NCBI GenBank assembly: GCA_946188175.1
Contig: CAMHUJ010000007.1
Location: 1-13,931, forward strand
Source of the DNA: an uncultured Ruminococcus sp.
Lineage (GTDB): Bacteria > Bacillota > Clostridia > Oscillospirales > Ruminococcaceae
DNA: 13,931 bases
Direction of reading: 5' to 3'
Shown one piece after another: positions 7,179 through 12,740 of this stretch. The translations under genes and the position numbers were made by a program. The stretch's first letter is position 1. The number at the start of each line of letters is the position of its first letter. The notes under the pieces were generated by a model that did not search any database, was not told where the DNA came from, and saw nothing but the letters and a program-made list of their open reading frames with translations.

Positions 7179-7241
7179 CTCCTCCTTCCTGCTTCTTCCA
7201 TATACTTCCCTGCTTGTCTGCTTTTCGGCACTGCACGGGGC

Positions 7242-7270
7242 TTGCTTTTTTTGGAAAAGTATGGTATACT
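7242..7270 (+). promoter_or_regulatory. Extended -10 promoter of the TerB-like cluster
   Basis: TTGCTT (7242-7247) and TATACT (7265-7270) are 17 nt apart, with TGG before the -10. The expected start is near 7277, about 50 nt ahead of the GTG at 7326. No promoter of similar quality is seen before the next two genes, so it probably serves all three. Confidence 0.8.
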
Positions 7271-7325
7271 GTGGATAAGGCGTTTGCCTTTGATTGAAGT
7301 ATCATATGAAAGGAATGAGATCGCT

Positions 7326-7754
7326 GTGCTGTTTTTGCATGAGTTTGCGCGAATCGAAGCCGAAGCGTTCCTGACGCTTGCTTCCGAAATGGTTGAAGAG
7401 GACGGTATTGTCACCGCGGAGGAGGATGCGCTGCTCGCCGAGTATGCCGCATCGCTGCGCGTGACCGGTTTTACCTATGACGCGGCTGCGGCTGCGGCTG
7501 CCCGTGATACAATGGCGCAGCTGAATGAGGTCAGCAAGCGCAAGGTGTACATGGAGCTCTATACCTTTGCAATCTGCGACGGCTTTGAGGATCCTTCTGA
7601 GCGCAGAGCGCTGAATGAGCTGCGCGAGGCACTTGATCTGGATGCGCATATCTGCCATAAGCTCGAGACCTGTGCGCGTGATCTGTACGGCATTTATGCC
7701 GAGATCGAAAACGTACTCGGCGCAGACCCCTCCCCGGTCAAGGTCGAAAACTGA
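7326..7754 (+). CDS. TerB-like helical protein of unknown function
   Basis: The likely start is GTG 7326, with AAAGGA (7309-7314) 11 nt upstream and a promoter ending at 7270. The frame is open further up but would then cross the promoter and terminator DNA. The product is 142 residues, acidic and all-helical in appearance. Two similar segments, EAFLTLASEMVEEDGIVTAE and ELYTFAICDGFEDPSERRAL, have the pattern of the TerB fold: a helix, an acidic loop of the form DG-x-[VF]-x-x-x-E, then another helix. TerB proteins were named for tellurite resistance, but many relatives are general helical modules. No ter partner (TerC, TerD, TerZ) is nearby, so tellurite resistance is not implied. An Ala run lies in the middle (YDAAAAAAAR). 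First gene of a probable three-gene unit. Confidence 0.65.
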   Translation: MLFLHEFARIEAEAFLTLASEMVEEDGIVTAEEDALLAEYAASLRVTGFTYDAAAAAAARDTMAQLNEVSKRKVYMELYTFAICDGFEDPSERRALNELREALDLDAHICHKLETCARDLYGIYAEIENVLGADPSPVKVEN

Positions 7755-7761
7755 TCATTGC

Positions 7762-7787
7762 TGCCCCCGCAACCAAACGCGGGGGCA
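7762..7787 (+). other. Strong intercistronic hairpin without a U-tract
   Basis: TGCCCCCGC (7762-7770) pairs exactly with GCGGGGGCA (7779-7787) around an 8-nt loop. It is followed by AGCTGTATT and not by a U-run, so full termination is unlikely. It may attenuate or stabilise mRNA between the first gene and the two that follow. Confidence 0.65.
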
Positions 7788-7827
7788 AGCTGTATTATGA
7801 AATGCATGCATCAGGAGGTGCGTCAAT

Positions 7828-8124
7828 ATGGAGGAGCATCAGCCGCGCAATGCGTTTGATATCCCGAAGGTCTTTTATTTTGAGACCGGCAATACCCATA
7901 CCGGCAGCCGGAAGCATCTGCGCTACCGCGTGGAGCCTGCGGACGGCATGCTTCATATTGCCGTCTGGCGGCAGGATGTCTGCTTTGAGATCGCAGAGGA
8001 CCGCGGCGCAATCGAGGGAACTGCCGAATATCCCGTCTCGGAGGAGGGATTTCAGCAGATGCTCGATTATTTGCAGGCGGAATATGACAAGCCGGTCAGC
8101 GGAAACAGATCACCGGAGGAATAA
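7828..8124 (+). CDS. Small conserved-looking protein of unknown function (98 residues)
   Basis: ATG 7828 follows a full AGGAGGT site (7813-7819) with 8-nt spacing, so translation is well supported. The protein is acidic and soluble, with no signal peptide or membrane segment. Features are KVFYFETGNTHTGSRKHLRYRV near the N-terminus, a beta-rich middle (MLHIAVWRQDVCFEIAED), and a helical end (EEGFQQMLDYLQAEYDK). From memory, similar short proteins with a TGS-R-x-x-[LF]-x-Y-R signature occur in other clostridia, without known function; I could not check this. The stop TAA lies 3 nt before the next ATG, and the ribosome site of that gene is inside this one, so the two are translationally coupled and may act together. 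Confidence 0.8.
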   Translation: MEEHQPRNAFDIPKVFYFETGNTHTGSRKHLRYRVEPADGMLHIAVWRQDVCFEIAEDRGAIEGTAEYPVSEEGFQQMLDYLQAEYDKPVSGNRSPEE

Positions 8125-8127
8125 GCT

Positions 8128-10482
8128 ATGTTTGATGCAGAAAAATATATTGCAGAATATCAGGAACTGGAACACGGTACGCCGCGTCTCCGCGCAATCA
8201 AAAAAGCGATTCAGGCTGCCGATGAGGCACATAACGACGAATGGAGCTTCCGGTTCCGTGAGCGCTGCCTGAATGAATCGACCTTTGAGAGCGACGATGT
8301 CGATGCGCTGATCATCTTCCCCGAAATGGTCGCAATCTATGACCGGAATGAGGAATTGCAGGCGGACGAGGATTACTTCTACAGTCTGATGTGGAGCTAT
8401 AAGCTGGTCATTGAAAATGCGCAGAATTTTTATCATGTGCCGCTGAAACAGATCGAGGCGTTTCTCGAGGATTTCCGCCGGCGGCTTGAGCAGGCAGGAC
8501 GTTCCCTGCGCACGTACTACTACATGCGCGAGAATGTCTCCGAGCAGACGGGCAATCTGCTGCCTGCGGAGGAATACGGCAAATACCGTGACTATCCGAC
8601 GGATGATCTGAAGGACTGCACCGCCTGTGAGACCTCGCATGATGTCCGCATGGCGCTGCTGCTCAATCAGCCGGAGCGTGCACGCGAGATCGGCAAGCCG
8701 ATCTTCTCCGGTGAGCAGCACTGCGGCGAGGTGCCCGAAACGACCTATGCCGCATGGATCGAATATGATATCCGCAGGGACGATTTCGGCGATGCGCGCA
8801 AGCTGGCGAAGCGGCTGTATCCTATGGTGCGGCACCGCATGGACATGCTGCGCGAGGTCGGCACGCTGCTGCATCTCTACAGCCTGATCGACTTTCAGAC
8901 CGGTACGACGATCTTCCGCCATGAGCTGCGCAATTTCCTGAACTGCCGCAATCACTGGATGCGTTTTTATTTTGCGGACGGCGCACACCGTCTGTTTGCA
9001 CATATGAGCGCGCTGAAAACGGATACGGTCGGACTGGTGCTGCCGCAGGAATTTCCGCTCTGGAACGAAGCACACCGCTATGAAACAAAGCAGCTCAGCG
9101 AATACTTCTGGGAGGAAGCGAAAACGCTTGCTGAAAAACTGGATGCACGCAACGGCAATACCGTCCTGACCGATTTCATCTCGAACACAGAGCCTGCCTA
9201 TGAAAAGGGCGAAGTGGATTATGTCCACGGTGATACGGAGCAGGTGCCGTCTGTGATCGGTGCGGTCTGCACGGTGCTGCCTGATGAGCTGACGGTCGAG
9301 AGCGTGTCGCGTTCCCTCGAAAATGACGGCAGATTTGCGGTCGTTCTCTCGAAAACGGAACCGGAGCAGGGGCTGCTTGCCTTCCAGATCGCAGAGGGCG
9401 GAACAGAGGAAATCTATCAGCTGATGCTGGTCTGCCAGCCGGTGCCGCCGGTGCAGGATTTCCGTCCGGCAAGCCCCGTTTCGGATGATCTCGCCGAGAC
9501 CGTCACGAATGCCGAGGGCGTCGTGCTCTGCATCATGCCCTTTGAGGAGAAGCAGCCCGATCTGGCGCTGCATTTCCAGCTGAAGCTGCTGAATCTGCTG
9601 TTCCCGGGCGCGGTTGCATTTCTGGATTATTCGCGCCGCAAGCTGCTTCCGGCAGGCTGGGTCGCAATGGAGGCGCACAGCGATGTGCCGCCGCTGGTCG
9701 ATTATCTCTATAATTTGCAGCTGCACGGCGGTCCGGATTCCGATTCGCTCTGGATTCGCACGGAGGGTCTGCGCTGCTGCGGCATCCGTGAGATCGAGAT
9801 TCTCGATGCGACAAAGCAGAATTTCCCGCGCTACTGCGATATGCTCTGCTTTGCCGCCGAGCGGATTCTGCTGCGCGGTGAGCTCAGCGATGCGAAGGAA
9901 CCGTTTGAAGTCGTGCGGAAAAATGACGGTTCATCGGTGATGTGTACGTGGGTGCCGTTTTCGGAGGCGAAAGCGGATTATCCCGCGGACAATGCAGGCG
10001 GCATGGCAGTGCGCATGCAGCTGCTCGGCGATGAAGCGGATGATCTGGATGATGATGCGGTACTGTATCTGCATGACGGTGAGGCGCAGGACGGCACGCA
10101 GCGCCGCAAGCGTCTGGATGCAATTACCGAGGACGAATTCAATTCCTTCTGCTACGGCAGCTATATCGCCACGAGCCGTAAGATCGCAGCACTGGCAAAG
10201 GAGCGTTACGGCATCCTTGCTTCGCTGTTTGAGAAAGCGCCGGAGAATGCCTATGTCTGCGTGATCGCGGAGGCCGGCGATGATTCTGACGAAATCTGGG
10301 TGAAGGTCACGAAGGCGGAGGAGCACCGGATCACCGGTACGCTTGCCGATGACTGCATCGCGGGCAAGGCAGGGGATACGTATGAAACAATACCGGAGAA
10401 GCTCACGGATTTCTCCGTCCGGCTCGATGAGAACCTCGTGATTCATCCGAATACGGCGTATATCGCGCTGGAGATCGAATGA
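8128..10482 (+). CDS. Large protein with helical N-terminus, DUF4026-like and DUF2314-like C-terminus
   Basis: Start ATG 8128 follows GGAGGA (8115-8120). The product is 784 residues, cytoplasmic by appearance and acidic. Residues 1 to about 345 are helical and may be a TPR-like array; stretches such as RMALLLNQPERAREIGKPIF and WIEYDIRRDDFGDARKLAKR have the right rhythm. Residues about 365-600 (from VPSVIGAVCTVLPDELTVES through the FRPASPVSDDLAETV and ALHFQLKLLNLLFPGAVAFL segments) resemble DUF4026. The last 180 residues end in an EIWVKVTKAEEHRITGTLAD region characteristic of DUF2314, which often follows DUF4026. These calls are from pattern memory and no activity is known for either. Last gene of the unit; a palindrome and a terminator follow. 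Confidence 0.75.
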   Translation: MFDAEKYIAEYQELEHGTPRLRAIKKAIQAADEAHNDEWSFRFRERCLNESTFESDDVDALIIFPEMVAIYDRNEELQADEDYFYSLMWSYKLVIENAQNFYHVPLKQIEAFLEDFRRRLEQAGRSLRTYYYMRENVSEQTGNLLPAEEYGKYRDYPTDDLKDCTACETSHDVRMALLLNQPERAREIGKPIFSGEQHCGEVPETTYAAWIEYDIRRDDFGDARKLAKRLYPMVRHRMDMLREVGTLLHLYSLIDFQTGTTIFRHELRNFLNCRNHWMRFYFADGAHRLFAHMSALKTDTVGLVLPQEFPLWNEAHRYETKQLSEYFWEEAKTLAEKLDARNGNTVLTDFISNTEPAYEKGEVDYVHGDTEQVPSVIGAVCTVLPDELTVESVSRSLENDGRFAVVLSKTEPEQGLLAFQIAEGGTEEIYQLMLVCQPVPPVQDFRPASPVSDDLAETVTNAEGVVLCIMPFEEKQPDLALHFQLKLLNLLFPGAVAFLDYSRRKLLPAGWVAMEAHSDVPPLVDYLYNLQLHGGPDSDSLWIRTEGLRCCGIREIEILDATKQNFPRYCDMLCFAAERILLRGELSDAKEPFEVVRKNDGSSVMCTWVPFSEAKADYPADNAGGMAVRMQLLGDEADDLDDDAVLYLHDGEAQDGTQRRKRLDAITEDEFNSFCYGSYIATSRKIAALAKERYGILASLFEKAPENAYVCVIAEAGDDSDEIWVKVTKAEEHRITGTLADDCIAGKAGDTYETIPEKLTDFSVRLDENLVIHPNTAYIALEIE

Positions 10483-10509
10483 CAGCGGTATCTGCGATGC
10501 ATTTGTAAT

Positions 10510-10550
10510 GGGCTCCGCCCAAACCCGCTTAAGGGACATTGTCCCTTAAG
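10510..10550. repeat. Intergenic palindromic element
   Basis: GGGC-TCC-GCCC (10510-10520) is followed by CTTAAGGGACA (10528-10538) and its exact reverse complement TGTCCCTTAAG (10540-10550), an 11-bp arm with a 1-nt centre. The composition and layout (GGGCTCCGCCC, AAACCCG, then a paired AAGGGAC/GTCCCTT) look like a dispersed Firmicute intergenic repeat rather than an operator or terminator. No insertion-sequence gene is present. Confidence 0.6.
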
Positions 10551-10577
10551 AATCCCGATTTTTATACGGCTATAATA

Positions 10578-10624
10578 GAAAGCCGCTCGATCAAAGTGAT
10601 GTACTGATTGAGCGGCTTTCTTTG
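10578..10624 (+). terminator. Terminator of the TerB-like / DUF4026 cluster
   Basis: GAAAGCCGCTCGATCA (10578-10593) pairs with TGATTGAGCGGCTTTC (10605-10620), 16 bp with one G-U wobble and an 11-nt loop, followed by TTTG. It lies 95 nt after the stop of the 784-residue protein. Confidence 0.85.
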
Positions 10625-10806
10625 TGATGTTGATACGCGGGCGGCAAGCAAGTGGGGGGAGAAGGCATCATAAGTAACCACAAATACAGAACCAATATTT
10701 CAATTTAATATTTGAACAAACGGCGGCTTCAGATCAATACCCGCGGACGCTGCCCGCTGTTGCAGAATCACCGAAAAAACACCGCACTTATAACGGTATT
10801 TTAGAC
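10625..10806. other. Intergenic spacer upstream of the carboxyltransferase promoter
   Basis: No gene or RNA is supported. There is an AT-rich patch with imperfect symmetry (AATATTTCAATTTAATATTTGAA region, 10698-10720) and G-rich sequence (GTGGGGGGAG near 10651). Either could be regulatory, but nothing distinguishes them from background. Confidence 0.4.
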
Positions 10807-10835
10807 TTGCATTTTGCTGCGATATATGGTATAAT
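10807..10835 (+). promoter_or_regulatory. Extended -10 promoter of the carboxyl-transfer operon
   Basis: TTGCAT (10807-10812) and TATAAT (10830-10835) are 17 nt apart, with TGG before the -10. The expected start is near 10842, about 55 nt ahead of ATG 10897. Confidence 0.87.
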
Positions 10836-10896
10836 AATACAGTATGGATTCCAGTATGGACTGAGAACGGAACCACGAAAGGATGCGTACGTTTCT

Positions 10897-12237
10897 ATGG
10901 ATAAGATCGGAACAATAGCAAGAGAACGCCTGAGCGCGCTGTTCGACGGCGGTGTGTTCACCGAGCTGGACGCGCTCCGGAATGAAAAGGATGCACCAGC
11001 TGCGGTCATCTGCGCACACGGCTATGTCGAGGGACAGGCTGTCTGCGCATTTGCACAGGCACCGGATGTCAATGACGGCGTCATGGGCAAAAATACCGCC
11101 GGTAAGATCAAGCGGCTCTATTCGCTCGCTGCAAAGACCGGTACGCCGCTCGTCGGAATCTACGATTCAAACGGCGTCTATGTTGACGGTACCGCCGATT
11201 CGCTGACGGCTTACGGCAAGCTGATTGCCTGTGCCGCAAAGCTCTCCGGCGTCGTGCCGCAGATCTCCGTTATTGCAGGCGTCTGCGCAGGCAGTGCGGC
11301 ACTGCTCGCTGCCGAGGCGGATTTCGTCCTCGCAACCGAATCGGCGGAGCTCTATCTGACACCGCCCTTCGGCACCGATGCAGCAAAGCCGGAGACCGCT
11401 GCGAAGGCAGGCATTGTCGCCGCCGTCTGCACGGATGATGCAGATGCCGCAGAACAGGTCAAATCCCTGCTGCGGAAGCTCCCTGCAAACAATCTTGCAG
11501 GTGCGCCGGTTGCTGAATTTGATGAACCTGCCGCTGCATGCTCGAAGGATACGCTCCTTGAAGGCATTGCCGATGCAGGATCGCTCCTGCCGCTCTATGA
11601 GGCATACGGCGACTCCGTCGAGACCGCACTCGCAACCGTCCGCGGTCAGGCAGTCGGCATCATTACCACATGTAAATCTGCGGATGTACTCACCGCTGAC
11701 GATTCCGCAAAAATGGCACGCTTTGTCCGTACCTGCGATGCATTCTCCATTCCGGTGCTGACGGTGCTCGATACAATCGGCTTTGCTGCCGATACCGATG
11801 CTGCAAGAAACGGCTCGCTCCGTGCCATGACGCAGCTTTGCGGCGCATATGCCGAGGCAACTACGGTCAAGATTGCGCTGATCGCCGGTGAAGCATGCGG
11901 CGCGGCATTCTCTGCAATCGCAGGCAGAGGCGCAGGCAGCGATTATGTTATTGCATGGTCGGATGCGGCGATTGCGCCGATGCGTCCGGAGGCGGCGGTT
12001 GAGTTCCTCTGGCATGACAAGCTCAAGGGTGCGACCGATGTCAATGCAAAGCGCAGAGAGCTTGCAAATGAATATAAGCGCACGCTGGCATCTGCCGAAA
12101 AGGCTGCACAGATCGGTGCGATTGACACCGTGATCACTGCCGGTGAGACCCGACAGGCAATCGTCGATGCGCTCGATCTGCTCGAGGGCAAGCGCGTTTC
12201 CAATCTGCCGAAGAAGCACAGCAATATCCCGTTCTGA
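10897..12237 (+). CDS. Carboxyltransferase-domain protein (MmdA / transcarboxylase 12S-like)
   Basis: Start ATG 10897 has AAAGGA (10878-10883) rather far upstream; the frame extends to the promoter but no better start exists. The 446-residue product has the two-lobed crotonase-like fold of biotin-dependent acyl-CoA carboxyltransferases. The N-lobe begins IARERLSALFDGGVFTELDA, then shows SGVVPQISVIAGVCAGSAAL (G-x-CAG at 128-132) and LRKLPANNLAGAPV. The C-lobe shows KMARFVRTCDAFSIPVLTVLD and closes with AAQIGAIDTVITAGETRQ. It should move CO2 between biotin on the downstream carrier and an acyl-CoA, probably propionyl- or methylmalonyl-CoA. It is shorter than MmdA (about 510 residues) and lacks its lysine-rich N-terminal leader. 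Several conserved glycine motifs are altered: DSNGVYVDG for DSGGARIQEG, and ACGAAF for YGGAY. Substrate and activity are therefore uncertain. Confidence 0.8.
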   Translation: MDKIGTIARERLSALFDGGVFTELDALRNEKDAPAAVICAHGYVEGQAVCAFAQAPDVNDGVMGKNTAGKIKRLYSLAAKTGTPLVGIYDSNGVYVDGTADSLTAYGKLIACAAKLSGVVPQISVIAGVCAGSAALLAAEADFVLATESAELYLTPPFGTDAAKPETAAKAGIVAAVCTDDADAAEQVKSLLRKLPANNLAGAPVAEFDEPAAACSKDTLLEGIADAGSLLPLYEAYGDSVETALATVRGQAVGIITTCKSADVLTADDSAKMARFVRTCDAFSIPVLTVLDTIGFAADTDAARNGSLRAMTQLCGAYAEATTVKIALIAGEACGAAFSAIAGRGAGSDYVIAWSDAAIAPMRPEAAVEFLWHDKLKGATDVNAKRRELANEYKRTLASAEKAAQIGAIDTVITAGETRQAIVDALDLLEGKRVSNLPKKHSNIPF

Positions 12238-12323
12238 TCCGGCAAAGCGGCGGAATCTCATGCCGCATGATCCGGAACAGAGCGTTCCTACATTTGTGAA
12301 TTAAGAATCAGGAGGATAAACTC

Positions 12324-12722
12324 ATGAGCAAGCAGTTTCGTGTAACCGTCAATAATAAACAGTATGATGTCGTCGTCGAGGAGCTCGGCGCAGGCGCAGC
12401 ACCGGCAGCAGCAGCTCCGGCTCCTGCGGCAGCAGCACCGGCGGCAGCTCCGGCTCCCGCAGCCGCACCCGCACCGGCAGCAGCAGCTCCGGCTGCATCC
12501 GCAGCGGACGGCACACCGGTCTCCGCACCGATGCCCGGCACCATTCTGGATGTCAAGTGCAAGGCAGGCGACAGCGTCACAAAGGGTCAGGTTCTCTTTG
12601 TGCTGGAAGCAATGAAAATGGAAAACGATATCGTTGCACCGGAGGACGGCACCGTGCTCGCAGTCAATACGACCAAGGGCAGCAGCGTCAATCCGGGCGA
12701 TGCACTCGCCGTACTCGGCTGA
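12324..12722 (+). CDS. Biotin carboxyl carrier protein (1.3S / OadA-C-terminal type)
   Basis: ATG 12324 follows AGGAGG (12310-12315) at 8-nt spacing. The product is 132 residues: a short N-terminal beta segment (KQFRVTVNNKQYDVVVEEL), an Ala/Pro-rich flexible arm (about 23-60), and a biotinyl domain. The biotinylation motif EAMKMEN places the modified lysine at residue 98. SAPMPGTILDVKCKAGDSV and PEDGTVLAVNTTKGSSV are the paired strands of the hammerhead fold. It carries carboxyl groups between the carboxyltransferases on either side. Its length, arm and gene position match the 1.3S subunit of propionibacterial transcarboxylase and the biotin subunits of decarboxylase pumps. Biotin protein ligase must be encoded elsewhere. 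Confidence 0.95.
   Translation: MSKQFRVTVNNKQYDVVVEELGAGAAPAAAAPAPAAAAPAAAPAPAAAPAPAAAAPAASAADGTPVSAPMPGTILDVKCKAGDSVTKGQVLFVLEAMKMENDIVAPEDGTVLAVNTTKGSSVNPGDALAVLG
12399..12494 (+). repeat. In-frame direct repeat in the Ala/Pro arm
   Basis: A 24-nt sequence at 12399-12422 recurs exactly at 12471-12494, 72 nt later and in the same frame. It encodes part of the Ala/Pro linker. Recombination between the copies would shorten the arm by 24 residues without breaking the frame. Confidence 0.85.
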
Positions 12723-12740
12723 CAGAAAGTGTGATCGGAT

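Noticed and set aside
7089..7325. Upstream extension of the TerB-like frame, and the separate frame at 7009-7278.
   Set aside because: Both run through a terminator, low-complexity tracts and a promoter, and their translations (Ser/Leu/Pro-rich) have no protein-like pattern.
7326..7754. Tellurite-resistance function for the TerB-like gene.
   Set aside because: Only the fold pattern is seen; no TerC, TerD, TerZ or other ter genes are nearby, and TerB-like modules are widespread in unrelated settings.
8110..9726. Long open frame of 538 codons on the minus strand opposite the 784-residue protein.
   Set aside because: It has no ribosome site, lies fully antisense to a well-supported gene, and has the His/Arg/Ile-rich composition typical of shadow frames in GC-rich DNA.
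10698..10720. AT-rich imperfect inverted repeat as an operator for the carboxyl-transfer operon.
   Set aside because: The arms are only about 5 bp, about 90 nt upstream of the promoter, and the sequence is low-complexity.
12235..12275. TGATCCGG direct repeat and a small GCGGC/GCCGC hairpin between the carboxyltransferase and biotin-carrier genes as a terminator.
   Set aside because: The stem is 5 bp with a 10-nt loop and has no U-tract; the genes most likely remain co-transcribed.
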